A program made the translations under genes and the position numbers. A stretch of 64,000 bases of DNA from Pampus argenteus (Eukaryota; Chordata; Actinopteri; Scombriformes; Stromateidae), in assembly GCA_036937835.1 (NCBI GenBank), contig CM072861.1, positions 3,901,001 through 3,965,000 on the forward strand. The letters run 5' to 3'. Below, one piece after another: positions 40,831 to 51,656 of the stretch (its first letter is position 1; each line of letters opens with the position of its first letter). The notes beneath the pieces were generated by a model, which saw only the letters and a program-made list of their open reading frames with translations, did no database searches and had not been told where the DNA came from.

Positions 40831-41470
40831 TGGAAAACACTTGCATCTCAGACAAGTAAAGTAAGTGACACTGACAGCAATAGAACCTCTAATAAACTTC
40901 ACTTTATCTGTAAAATCAGTGTCGGGTGTAAAGGTTCATATAACTTTAGTCCCAACAAAAAATAAAAAAAACAGCCAAAGAATAACGCACATCCTGTTTA
41001 TACCCACACAAAGCAAGACAACATTAGGCGTAATTGAACCTCACACTGTAATCAGCATTTCCCTGTGTAAGACTCAGGTCTCAGGTAAACAGTCGCACCT
41101 CATCCCCGAATCTCCATCACCAGTTCAGTCAATCTCATTCTACTCAGATGAGGGGAGGGGCTGATTTATTGGAAAAATAAAATAATAATAATAACCTAAA
41201 AGAAACACCCACATAGAAGGTATAAAATGTAGCCCAAATTACCACAACCTACTGAAAACAATTTTACCAGATTGAATAAATTGAATAAACAGTTGTTCAG
41301 TAATATTGAATGGAAAATTGCCAAATAATCCATTCCAAATTAAACTGATGACAAACGTGGATGAGATCAACTGAGATGTGCTACTGATTTTCAAGAGCAT
41401 CAAATCTTAAACTCAAACTGACATATTTCTCAACATGACAAGTGGCGACACAGCCTATGCATGACATGGA
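40831..41470. other. no gene recognised
   Basis: The 99-codon plus ORF at 40865-41164 is Thr/Ser/Lys rich with no domain and directly follows the LINE fragment. AATAATAATAATAA lies near 41180. Confidence 0.4.
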
Positions 41471-41511
41471 TGGGATGGATATGTCACTCTGAGAGTGACA
41501 TATCCATCCCA
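41471..41511. repeat. perfect 19-bp hairpin
   Basis: The left arm 41471-41489 (TGGGATGGATATGTCACTC) is exactly mirrored by 41493-41511, with a 3-base loop TGA. It ends on the first base of the 24-bp minisatellite that follows. Near-perfect palindromes of this size with a tiny loop usually arise by replication template switching. It is short for a miRNA. Confidence 0.95.
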
Positions 41512-41606
41512 CTGAGAGTCTAGGGCAAAATAATACTGAGAGTGTAGGGCAAAATAATACTGAGAGTGTAGGGCAAAATAATACTGAGAGTGTAGGGCAA
41601 AATAAT
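41511..41606. repeat. 24-bp minisatellite, 4 copies
   Basis: Units start at 41511, 41535, 41559 and 41583 and read ACTGAGAGTGTAGGGCAAAA plus TAAT. The first differs at one base. On minus the unit translates to an 8-residue repeat FCPTLSVL in an 83-codon frame, which is open only because 24 divides by three. The near-identity of units suggests recent expansion. Confidence 0.95.
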
Positions 41607-42389
41607 ACCCACTTTGTCAGAATTAATAACAAAGTGAAACAAAATTGAAATCCAGTCTGATTACTGGATCCAAGATTTGGTCTTTCAAAGATTTCAGGTT
41701 CTCCCGAAGGCCTCCAGTGAATAGATGCATCCGAAAAAGGAAGGATCTACCACATGAATACATGAGATTCACTTGATTAAGCCTGGTTTTCTGTAATTCA
41801 CATAATGTGTAGTTAAATGTTTCAAAAGAAGCATTTGACTGGAATGTTGCAGAATCTGTCTGCATGTTTGTGTGTCTGTAACATGCCTGTAAAAGCGAGA
41901 GGGCAAACAAGCCATGTTGTCTGAGGGAAAGCGTGCATTTCTTTTCTTGTTACTGTTGTTTCTGGGCCACAGGCAAATCCACTTGGACGCTTTTGACCTA
42001 CGAGACGAACAAAGGAAAAAGAAAAAAAAAAACAGAGAAAAAAAATATACACTGACAGGCAAACATAGAAAGCTGGAGAAAGAGGAAATCTGGTGATGGA
42101 CTCTGATAAGACAGGGATAAAAGGAGAGGGAGGGAAAGAGAAGAAGAAAGAGGGAGAGGGAGTGAGTAACAGAGACAGAAGGAACAGGCGAAGACTAAAG
42201 GGGTGTTCTCTCAGCTCTCTCAGTGTGAGGAACAGCTTGAAAACAAAGAAAGATGAGAAGAAAACAGGAGGTGTCTGTTAAAGACTGTTGCCCACTGGGA
42301 GGGTACAGTACAACCACAATCTCATACTGCAGGCCACACAGCCAACGTGGAGACCAAACAAAAGCCATGCAGGGGAGCTTGTCTGCATT
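41607..42389. other. no gene recognised
   Basis: Purine-rich tract at 42010-42180 (GA/GGA-type). The overlapping 95-97 codon minus ORFs at 41623-42062 are of mixed composition and end in poly-Phe from an A run. No domain. Confidence 0.45.
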
Positions 42390-42620
42390 TAGACCCTCAC
42401 GAAGCTCTGTGTTTTCCTGTGTGTGATTTAAATGCCTGTGCGAGGACTTTACAACCTCAGCGATGAATTATGAGGGCTGCAATCTGACTAAAATGTTAAT
42501 GTGCATAAACAACGGGAGGAACAATTGAGAGAAGCAATCACTTTAATTGATGCTGCAGTAAAGCTGAGTGATCAGATGGGGTTAAGTGCAGCAGCGTACC
42601 TCCCTCTTCACCTCAGTTTC
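42390..42620. promoter_or_regulatory. candidate conserved noncoding block
   Basis: Repeat-free block with CACTTTAATTGA at 42539-42550 (an NKX-like CACTT next to a TAATTG homeodomain core), plus GATGAATTATGAGG and AAATGTTAATGTGCATAAA upstream. No ORF support beyond a 65-codon frame that ends in a poly-Phe. Confidence 0.35.
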
Positions 42621-43812
42621 CTGGATGTGGAAGTAGTCCAAATCGTTTGTGTGAGAGGTAGAGGTGTAAGTGGTTGTTTTTTTTTTTTTCTTTTCTAAAC
42701 TTGCTTCTTCTTCTGGATAATTGAGAGTGAAGATCATGACCCGATAACAGATATGTGGTAGATGTAGCGGATGGATCGAGAAACGGTGGAAACAACAGAG
42801 GTGCTGGTGTTTACGTACATCTGAGGAAGTGAGAGAGAAAGTTTTCCTTATTCAAGTTCACTGAAAGAAGTATTCAGATGAAAATATACATTCTAAAATG
42901 TAAGCCCTGTAATTAAAACCCTCTAAAAGTATAATAGCATCGATTTAATGCTGTAGCCAATCAAGATGCAACACATGTCAACATGTCTATATATTGGACA
43001 TAGCATATTATTTCATAAACCGATCACATGTTTAATTATACAATCTTAATCTGCAGTTTGTTATGAAATAAATGTGATATATGGAGTACAGTATTTGGTA
43101 GTGTAGTAAGTATGAAGTGGTATAAAAATGAATTTAGGTTAAATTTTTTAAGTAATTTAAGTAAAGTGCAAGTATCAGAATTGTTAGGCACAGTGCTTTG
43201 TAAGTATGTACTTAGTTACTATCCACCGCAGTTCTTCAGGTCTGTATGATGAAGGCCTGGAAGAAACAGGCAAAGTGCTGTCAGACTTGCCCCACGACCT
43301 CCAAAAGGGGATTAGTTTGTGGTTAAAAATATTGTCTGGGGGCCTTACAGAGGCACGATTCATACATTCATACTAAATAAAGGAGCCTGAGTTAAAGATA
43401 TCAAAATAACTCATCGACCTAATTAACAACATGCCACGTTTCTCCTGAGGTATCAGCACGATTAGAATCGTGGATCAGTCCTTAAATATATCAAAGTGAA
43501 GTTGGAAAGAAGTTTTAGTTGTTTTTTTAACAAAGTAGAAGATCAAACAGCTAAAAATATTGTATGTAGAATGCTATGAGATGATTTATGAACCATTGTT
43601 GATTTATTTATGATTCATAAGCCATTATTTAGGCTTAAGAAACCTCTTCCTCTAAAGGATGTTTTATCACTTAATAGTATGCATATATGGTAGTGTATTT
43701 CTCTGGCCTTTGACACACACAGGTGTGATCTGGTTCACTTAGCATCAGTCTCAACTGGCTGAATAACCTGAGCTTAAAGGAACAAACACTCTGATCTGTT
43801 CCAAACGTGACT

Positions 43813-43813
<1 letters not shown>
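42621..43813. other. no gene recognised
   Basis: AT-rich DNA, T run at 42678-42690. No domain in any frame. Confidence 0.45.

Positions 43814-43853
<40 letters not shown>
43814..43853. repeat. (GT)20 microsatellite
   Basis: About 20 pure GT units. The His-Thr run in the antisense ORF comes from it. Confidence 0.97.
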
Positions 43854-43855
<2 letters not shown>

Positions 43856-44219
43856 CTTGAGCGAGCAAGTGTGGCGGTAAACTAACTAACTTCAATACAG
43901 TATCCAGTGATAGCAGAAATGCTTGTGCAGCTAATAGCCACAGAGCCCTTTTTTGGAGTCCCTGTAGTGGAATGTGAGAGTGTGAAAAGATGATCTTGTA
44001 ATGTTGCTGCCCAGTTCACACTGTGCTTTGACCTTCTGTAATGAGCTCATATCAGGGGAGCCTTTTCACACTCTTCGGACTACTCACATTTTATTTTTTA
44101 TTTTTTTTATGTTTCTTTTAGTTGGATACCCTCCGACATCCATCTTCATGCTTTTCGCTTTTCCCCGCCAGTAAGGAGCGGGAATACAAAAGGGAGAGGA
44201 AGAAAGGATGAAGGAAAGT
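43854..44219. other. no gene recognised
   Basis: Unremarkable DNA with a T/A-rich patch at 44090-44115. Confidence 0.45.
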
Positions 44220-44640
44220 AAAAGGAAGTCAGCATGCTGACTGTGCAGATTCCGCCTCGGTGGCACGCCAGCCGGCCGCATCCATCACACCCTGATGCTA
44301 ATGGCTATTACAGACCTGCACCCTCCCCACCATACCCAAATCACCCCATACTCCCACTCCACCCTGCCCCCCACCCACTCTTAGCCAGCATGGCAAAGGA
44401 GACTTGACACAGAAATGAGTTGAAACTAATGACTCTAATGAGTCTCACTGCCCCCCTGCCAATGTCTGCCGTCATTACTGCTGCCCCTGCAAGAGCCTCC
44501 AAATGGCTCTGTTTTTAGCCTGGCAAACTGCCGCTCCCCTTCATTGAACAAGTACCGGGAGGTGGAAGTTTCTGCCAGAGTCATCCTGTGAACTCTGTGT
44601 CCTCAGAAGCAGTCAGACTGATAAACAGATTTGTTTCCTT
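44220..44640. promoter_or_regulatory. candidate conserved noncoding block
   Basis: GC-richer than its surroundings and without simple repeats, apart from a C-rich stretch at 44320-44380. GACTC-TAAT-GAGTC at 44431-44444 is a 5-bp-arm palindrome around a TAAT core, with AP-1-like TGACTC and GAGTCTCA edges. No ORF. Composition-based. Confidence 0.3.
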
Positions 44641-45490
44641 TGTTATTTTTTGAATTTTGACGCAGAGCTGAACATAAACTCCAGGTAGATGGAACCTTTC
44701 CCACGCGGCGAAGGCGACGCCTGCCGTATCACTGACACCAGAGATGGATTGTGATCAATGCCCCGTCTCCAACATTGTCCCTTAAAAAATACGTTTATAA
44801 ACAACAGCAAATGTGCTTGGTAGACAACGTCTAGTCAACATTACTATTAATAATAATATGATAATTTATGTATCTGGCAAATTACAAATGTGGTGATAGT
44901 AAAATGTTCACATTCATATTCCATGTGTTTTCCACTAACAATATCTACTGGTAGTAAATATTGCATTTTGAAACTTTATTTATGGTTGTGTTCAGACACT
45001 GGTAGTATTTGGTTAATGTTAGGGTCAAAATATTAAAAAGGTCTTTGTTTAATACCAAAAATACGGCCTTACTGGAAATGGCTAAATGATATGTTTAATA
45101 GGCACCTAATGAAAAACAACAACAACTGCAAATACTGTGTGAGTGTTAATTAAACCTTCAAGTCCCTGCAGACAACAAGAGCGGGCCCAAAGCTAGACAA
45201 TGAATTCCAGTTTACCTCTGAGTCATGTTAGGACTCCAAACAAGAAAAAGTGGAGGCGGTGGTGTGTGACAGCATGGGTGCAGCAGGGACCAGTGTAAAA
45301 GGGAGTCATATTTAAATGGACCTCGTTGTGAGGATGGCGATAATCGGTGTGTGACTGTTTAGAAATGCTGCAATTTAAATATCTGGTTACATCAAGTCCT
45401 TCTCTCTCATTGACAAAATAATTTCTAATTTTCTAAAAGTTTAACTGCTGGACACGAGATTAGTATTTATTTATTTTTTTTACTGTAACA
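44641..45490. other. no gene recognised
   Basis: AT-rich DNA with AATAATAAT runs near 44850. No coding or repeat signal that I recognise. Confidence 0.45.
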
Positions 45491-45746
45491 TACACTCACC
45501 AACTTTATTAGGTACACCTGTCCAACTGCTCGTTAACACTTAATTTCTATCGCATCATGGATGTGCAGCCGACTAATCTGCGGCAACTGTGTGATGCCAT
45601 CATGTCAATATGGACCAAACTCTCTGAGGAACGCTTCCAGCACCTTGTTGAATCTATGCCACGAAGAATTGAGGCAGTTCTGAAGGCAAAAGGGGGTCCA
45701 ACCCGTTACTAGCATGGTGTACCTAATAAAGTGGCCGGTGAGTGTA
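45491..45746 (+). mobile_element. Tc1/mariner element with large internal deletion
   Basis: A 256-bp element bounded by TA dinucleotides. The left end TACACTCACC-AACTTTATTAGG and the inverted right end TACACTCACCGGCCACTTTA are near-identical; the left lacks three bases. About 65 bases in, the left end jumps directly to the last part of a Tc1-type transposase gene. The frame from about 45550 to the TAG at 45710-45712 encodes RIMDVQPTNLRQLCDAI, IWTKLSEERFQHLVESMPRR and LKAKGGPTRY. All of the DNA-binding and DDE catalytic region is missing. It is a MITE-like derivative that could only move with a transposase supplied in trans. Confidence 0.93.
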
Positions 45747-47146
45747 TATACTCAGCACTGTTGGCTTCACCTCTCTCTGAACTCTGATGTAAATGTGCAT
45801 GGTTCATAAAACTGGACAGGATGATAAAATCGAAAGGGAACAGTCGGCTGCAATCACCTGATGTTGTTTCATTAGATCATTTGACCCGCAGAACACACCC
45901 TACAGACAGAAGAAGTGGTGAAGTTGTATTATTCCAGCATGTGTGATAGAACTGATGCTTTTCTGAAGCACTGATGCATGTCAACCCTATAAAATAGGAC
46001 AGTGACGGACTCGACATCAACATGCTACTTTGTGGGCCTATGTAGGAAAAAAATGGGTGTGGGCAATTTTTTGATGCATATTACACGTTGCTAGATGTGG
46101 AGAGACATAGATAAAGACCTTGTGTAGAAGAGGGAATCAAAGACTGTCATGGAGAATACAGAAAGTAGGATACAATAGTAGCAGAGTAACTGGTGCACCA
46201 TCTCTCCATGCTTCCCTGAATGCATCCATATACATGTGTGTTAGCGCGTGAGTGTGAATCTTCATATCTGTGTGTGGATATGTGTGTCAGAGCCCCAGAT
46301 AAACAGCCCAGGCCTCTGCTCCCTCCTCTTGGCAGCCTCCTCTCCTATTTCAACATGCCACAGTGATCCTCACCCAAAGACCGTAATCCCTGCCAAACCC
46401 TCACAGCACTGTCAGCGCTGGCATCAAGCCAGGGACCCAAGATGGCTGCACCGGGCCCCTGCTGGGTGGCCCCCACGGTCTGCCAAGGTCAAGTGTATTT
46501 AGCTCCACTTCTCAGCTCATCGGGTAGGGTGATGTAAGGTGGGGCTTAGGAGTGGTATTAGGAGTGCGTTAGGTGAGAGGCCTAGAGGGGGGAAAAAAAT
46601 GCAGGCCAGAGAAAAAGAGCTGAAAGTAAATATCAGAAAACAAACGGTGTATAACAGCTCAAATATAAACAAAAAACTGGGGTTCTAGCCAAGTTCTCTG
46701 TTTGGTTTTGTAAGTTAGAAGATAGGGCCCACTGGGTAAAATAATCATAGCTAAATAAACAAAGAAACATACTCGGATAGGCTCATAAGTCCCTCACTGA
46801 GGCATGTGTAGTAGGCTACTCCACAAGATACTTTATGATGTTTTTGTTTTTTTGTTTCTTTTTTTAAGTAGGCCAGATTAGCATGAACGTGAGTATTGAT
46901 ATTCATGATCCCCATGGGATAAATCCCAATTATATATAAATATAATATAAATGATTGCCTGACCTTCCTGTGTGTTTTTATTTATTTTTTTTAAGTTTTA
47001 AGGCTAACTGTAATTTGTTTTGGATAATCATGGTCCCCAGAGAGAATGAGCTCTAATATGCTTGACTTTAATCCTTTTAATTCTGAACATCAAGTCAAAT
47101 TTTCTAAAAGTATACATACACACACACAAAAACAAAAACAAAAAAA
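45747..47146. other. no gene recognised
   Basis: Mixed sequence. The 84-codon plus ORF at 46248-46502 lies in GC-richer DNA but has no domain. T runs lie near 46850 and 46985. Confidence 0.4.

Positions 47147-47199
<53 letters not shown>
47147..47199. repeat. (TA)n microsatellite with A-rich flank
   Basis: About 26 TA units with one C interruption, preceded by ACACAC and A-rich sequence. Confidence 0.95.
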
Positions 47200-47200
<1 letters not shown>

Positions 47201-47459
47201 CTCTGAAATTTACTGAACACATTCATGCTCCACATGGATACTGGATACTCTATGGGTGCTGATATACTTGCATTTTACCAATGCATATACATATACCATG
47301 GCTGCAACGCCAGCACCATTGTTTATATACTTGCCTGTGTAAGCCGTCATAACCTTCAGGGAGGTTGCTATATTATCGGCAGAATAAGCAGCAATGATGA
47401 CGTGGTAGATGGCAAGTCTGGCTGCTAAATCAAGACCAGTATACAGATGAGTATATTTC

Positions 47460-48040
47460 TCTCATATTGGCAGTGAGAGAAATTGATGACACGAAACACC
47501 ATCAGTATTTTTATAGGTCCACCAGTACCTTTGATGACTTATTCAGTAGGATTAGCCTGCTTATTTCACACACCACTGCTGACACCAACACACACACACA
47601 CACACACCAATCCAATCAGTGCAGCAGTGCTGCTTGCTCTCACCCTTTGCTTTCCTTTGACAGGTATCAGTTTTCAAGGCTTCTCAGAGAGTCTCATACT
47701 GTGATCTGCAACAGTTGGCTCTATAGTCAGTGATGTATGGGCAGCTCTAAAGGACAAGGTTGTGGCCTTCCAGAATGAAGATCAGTGAAAACAAACTCAG
47801 AAAGATTTCTGCTGCGTGTGAACTCTGGCAACTTTATTGTAAACAACAGACATAAACAAAACATAAGGAACTGTGCCCCAGTAAACAGTTGGAGTTCCTT
47901 CTACAACTATAAAGAGTATGTGAGTTTGTCACTTTGAGCTTTGAGCAGATTCACATGTATGGACATAGAGGCATGTGGCCGTGTCAGTGAACCTGGGGTG
48001 TTCTCAGTATGCCACCTGGATGCACCGGCCACCTCCTTCT
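47460..48040 (+). pseudogene. PIF/Harbinger (HARBI1-like) transposase relic
   Basis: Frames switch but keep the order of a Harbinger DDE nuclease. Frame 1 from 47467 has REIDDTKHHQYFYRSTSTFD and DLFSRI, the N-terminal helical region. Frame 2 has LALTLCFPLTGISFQGFSES, then after a stop ATVGSIVSDVWAALKDK (47711-47761), the typical 'tVs.iv.ev..aiw' segment. Frame 1 again, from 47884, has NSWSSFYNYKEYVSL, a TGA, then CMDIEACGRVSEPGVFS, corresponding to the catalytic 'nSgs.fnyKg' and 'vDvga.Gr.sDggvf' region. In the last motif the family's usual Asp before Gly is Glu-Pro here. A (CA)n expansion (47588-47608) lies at the first frame change. No terminal repeats were found. Confidence 0.85.
47588..47608. 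repeat. (CA)n microsatellite inside the Harbinger relic
   Basis: About 10 CA units, positioned where the reading frame of the transposase relic changes. Confidence 0.9.
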
Positions 48041-48044
48041 ACAC

Positions 48045-48480
48045 TGGCTTTTCACCAAAGGTTAACGTATTGCCTTTTTTCAGGTTAATGCATTGCAACA
48101 ATGTCCCGGTGTGTTTGCAGTACACCCATAGAATACTGGCTTGAACTTGAAGTTTGTGAAATGAATGGTCGGTAAAGTCTCGTCTGTCACACTTGGTAAC
48201 AGTATATTGCATGTTAGCATTCCCTTCAATGTTTGGCACAATGCATTTAAGCATGCGGTTTATTCCTGGCGTATGCAAAACTGAGATTCATCAATTAGAC
48301 TGGCAGACAGTGAAGCATGTTCCATCAGTCCAATGGCGGCGTGCTTTCAACCACTCCATTGGACACTTGGCATTCTACATGGTGAACTTTGTGCTCTGCC
48401 GCTTGGCCACTGACACCAGTGTAATGAAGCTCCCAATGAAATGTTGCTGACATTGCTTCCTGAGGCAGTTTGGAACCTCG
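48045..48480 (-). pseudogene. Tc1-like transposase relic on the opposite strand
   Basis: On minus, about 48376-48328 encodes NAKCPMEWLKARRHWTDG, close to the 'w.karrhWt.eqW' stretch before the second catalytic Asp of a Tc1-family transposase. Downstream, in the 48278-48039 frame, TPGINRMLKCIVPNIEGNAN matches the diverged 'rpg.r..p.c.vPtvkhGGgnvm' region. The SDES box itself is destroyed. It abuts, or is inserted against, the Harbinger relic on the other strand. This is a different Tc1 lineage from the 4.1-kb copy. Confidence 0.7.
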
Positions 48481-49439
48481 CACTGAGAGTTACAACAGAG
48501 GACAAATGATTTTTTCTTGCTTCAGCACTCGGCAGTCCTGCTCTCTAAGCTTGTCTGGCTTACATCTTACTGGCTGAGCAGTTGTTTCTTGTAGATGTTT
48601 CCACTTCCCAAAGTGATGGACCGACTGCAATTTTAGATGGCTACTGCCGAAATTTATAAAACAAAACTAAATAACTAAAAAACTCATTTGTTTTCAAATA
48701 TTTTGTGGTTAACTATTTCCCTATAAGATTTTCTTGGCTTTCAACACTGCCCACAATGAGGGTGGGTAGTCTACATTAGCAGCACATTCAAAGTGAATTT
48801 AGTGTGCATAATGATATGTTAGTAGACATATTTATTTCACTGTTCCAGTGTAGATGCACTACAGACTCAAAAACTGAATTACTGTGTTATAGTATATTGG
48901 CACCGTGCTGCTCAGTGAACATGAAATGTGTACGAATGAATGCTGTCGGTGTAGGATGCATTCAAGCACGGTACTGTCATTTCAGTCACACTGGCATCAC
49001 TCAATCACTGGAGTTAGACATCAGGTTTCATTTGTGCTGGATCTTGGTGGAACATTATCCATAATCACCCATATCGGAACTGAAACCTATTTGATTGGAT
49101 CTGGCACTTCTGTTGTCACTATCAAAATCTGTAAATATATTTTTTTGTAATAATTAATGTCATCAGTTCCCTTCCTTGTTCCCTCGGGTCACACAGTGAT
49201 GAACGTGGAGTTCTGTTTACATCACATGAGCCGGTGCCACTGCGATTCGAGACTGAACTGAACTGTTGAATTTCCTCAAACCAGCAGGCCAGCCGGACCA
49301 TAATCAGGCCAAAGCGGCACGGGTAGAAAACAAACATCGCTCATGAGTTACAGTAGGAAGCAGGGAAAAGGAGGCTGAAGGCTCTATGGATGTTTTGTGG
49401 GCTGTTTTGGACAATTAAACAGAAAGATAAGCAGATGTT
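48481..49439. other. no gene recognised
   Basis: Overlapping 81-86 codon ORFs near 48804-49150 have no domain. Part may be further transposon flank. Confidence 0.4.
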
Positions 49440-49830
49440 TTTTTTATTACTATTCTCTGCTGCGTAGTGTTTATGATTGATTAGGAGGCTGCTGATGAGT
49501 ATCACGATGTTTAATGAGGCTAATGAATAGGGCAATAGAAGCCGCTTTTTGGTGTCTAAATATTTTGGCATGTGACTACTGTAACGTTAACAGCTAAGCG
49601 AGTGGGTGTTTGTGCTTTAAAACAGGAGACGTGAGTATGGCTAATGAAAACTCTAAAGTCCTATCGTTGTGGGCATTATGTGTGCATGTGCAGTCGGCTC
49701 CGATGCAATTACTCTCATGATATACAGGCCAGCTGCGTTACACATCGCTCTGTTTGTAATGACACTTGTGTTTAGTGCATCTAGGCGTTATGCTATACTC
49801 ACATTAGACAGATGAAGCGGGAAGCTCCTC
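49440..49830. promoter_or_regulatory. candidate conserved noncoding block
   Basis: Repeat-free. The 10-mer GGCTAATGAA (homeodomain core TAATGA) occurs twice, at 49518-49527 and 49639-49648, with TTTAATGAGG just before the first. It lies directly upstream in coordinates of the 95-codon minus ORF, so on that strand it would be 3' sequence. Confidence 0.35.
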
Positions 49831-49873
49831 CAGTGTGGAAAAGGCATAAGTTCACTGACCACACACTTCACTA

Positions 49874-50161
49874 TTACTCATTCACTTGTGCAGCTCTCTG
49901 CTCTATTGTTCCTGATATCTCAGATGTTGCAGATCGTTGTTCTCGATTTAAGAGCTGCTCCTCTGCAGACCTTTGAGGTGCATTGACCTCTCTGTAGAAG
50001 ACGTCATTAATTTCTTCCTGCTTTCTGAACGTGAATTTCTTCCCACATGACCTACAGTGCAGCCCGTGAGATATAAAAGCGACTGGATTCATCACATCTT
50101 TGTTACATTTGCATAATCCGTCCTCGAATGCATCAGAAAAGACATTTGACAGAAAAGACAT
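49874..50161 (-). CDS. uncharacterised 95-codon ORF with CxC...CxxC pattern
   Basis: From the ATG at 50161 (a TTG four codons upstream is not needed) to the TAA at 49876-49874. Codon -3 context is A (AAAATGT), acceptable for initiation. The protein is of mixed composition, not repeat-derived. It starts MSFLSNVFSDAFEDGLCKC. It has a possible zinc-binding CKC (residues 17-19), then CRSCGKKF about 17 residues later, then an acidic/Gln-rich helical-looking tail ending in QVNE. I do not recognise the family. No neighbouring exons or poly(A) signal were firmly identified, and the ORF is short, so a chance frame or a decayed mobile-element exon remains possible. Confidence 0.35.
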   Translation of the reverse strand: MSFLSNVFSDAFEDGLCKCNKDVMNPVAFISHGLHCRSCGKKFTFRKQEEINDVFYREVNAPQRSAEEQLLNREQRSATSEISGTIEQRAAQVNE

Positions 50162-50617
50162 TTTGTTTACCAAAACAGAGCAACAGAAATGTTTATGAAG
50201 TCAGTGTGTGATACATTAAAAAGGAAAAGAGAGTAGAATAGATGTTTGAATAGAAATGCATCCTTATGAACTTAAAATTTTATACCATATAAGCTTGATT
50301 AAAATAATATCTCTGTTCATATCCAGTCAGCCCAGTTCACCAGAATAAAAATGTTGACGTTGTACATTTCTGCAAACCATGCATACGTTGAATAAGTACG
50401 TTCCCACGTTCAATATCTAATTTTAATATGTTGAATATCAACATTTCTACAATACATATAATTGAGAAAATGATGCAGTTCAACTCAAGCCATGATCTTT
50501 CCCTAAACCTAACCTTTTTTTTAACCACAGCGCTGTCACACCATGAAACATCATTATTTTTAAACAGTAATATAGATGATTTTGGAAAGCTGCAGCCTGA
50601 TCTCACAGAAATTAAAT
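50162..50617. other. no gene recognised
   Basis: AT-rich. It includes a 119-codon minus ORF and a 96-codon plus ORF, both overlapping the MITE at 50618-50842 or its flank and without domains. Confidence 0.4.
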
Positions 50618-50842
50618 TTAACCCTCGTGTGGTATTAGTATTTATGGGTCTGGTGGACCCGCTAGAGTTTTGGGCTTTCAAAACACCACAATCCAATAAT
50701 TTTCTCTTAAAATACTAAACAAATGTGTTTTGATTTATGTTCTTCACAGAAAATGAGCCAAAGCCAATGAATTTCAGGTTGAAAAAATAATTAATTAAAC
50801 TGAAAACGGGTCCCACAGACCCGAATACCATACAAGGGTTAA
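50618..50842. mobile_element. piggyBac-type MITE with TTAA target duplication
   Basis: TTAA at 50618-50621 and 50839-50842 flank a 217-bp element that begins CCCTCGTGTGGTATTAG and ends (opposite strand) CCCTTGTATGGTATTCGGG. TTAA duplication and CCC-starting ends are the piggyBac signature. A subterminal stem-forming GGGTCTGGTGGACCC lies near the left end and GGGTCCCACAGACCC near the right end. No coding capacity. Classed as a non-autonomous element. Confidence 0.92.
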
Positions 50843-51594
50843 ATGGATGTGACCTCTATACATCATGTTGTAATGTTATGTGTCATTTAACACATAATAT
50901 TACTTAACTATGCATTAATAAACAGTACCATATAGAAATTGTGGTCATTTGATCTCACTTTCTGTTCTCCAACTGTTTCAGTTGACTATTTCTAATAGTT
51001 TGTACTTTGCCATTGATTTCTATTGATGTGAAGATTATGTTGGTTAAACTCAACACTTTTTGCTGTACTTTTACCCCAAAGAAGCCTCATTTAAACCAGA
51101 CTCTGGTGACCCTTGTAGGATGAGGAAAAAAAACAAAAACTATTTTCATATATTTTGGGGCCGACCCTCTATGGCTCCATTTGGAACAAAACAACTGTAT
51201 AATGCTGAAGATAGTCTCGTGAACAAGAAAAGTTGGCAGAAATTGAAAAGAGACAAAATTGAAAAAAAAAAAAACCTATTGGTGGCTCAGAAGCAATCCG
51301 TAACAAAGAAAGGACAGACGAGAGAATGATAAGATATATTGTATGACTGTATCAGACACCAGATATAAATATTTAAATACTAATTTGTTTGTGCTGGCCA
51401 GCTATAATTTGAGACTTATGATTTGTAATAGTAGCTCTCATTTTAAGAATTTACAGTAATTTGGCACCATTACAGATTTATTGCATATTAAGTTTGGGAA
51501 ATAATTACACATTTTATCAAATAGAGTACTTTGACAAGGGAACACAGTGTGCCTACTGGAGCATAGCATAATACGTTTACTCTTGACAGGGTAC
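50843..51594. other. no gene recognised
   Basis: The 89-codon plus ORF (51060-51329) is Lys-rich through A runs. Nothing else stands out. Confidence 0.45.
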
Positions 51595-51617
51595 AAAAAA
51601 AAAAAAAAAAAAAAAAT
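51595..51617. repeat. poly(A) run, 23 bases
   Basis: Twenty-three consecutive A residues, about 40 bases before a hAT-like end. Confidence 0.9.
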
Positions 51618-51656
51618 CAGAAGCTGAAATTAATGAGGGGGCAGAGTTATATATAG

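Noticed and set aside
41471..41511. miRNA precursor
   Set aside because: The stem is 19 bp with a 3-base loop, too short and too perfect for a typical precursor.
41511..41606. CRISPR-like array
   Set aside because: The units are head-to-tail without spacers, and the host is a vertebrate; it is a minisatellite.
43671..43895. 74-codon minus ORF
   Set aside because: Its His-Thr run is the (GT)n tract.
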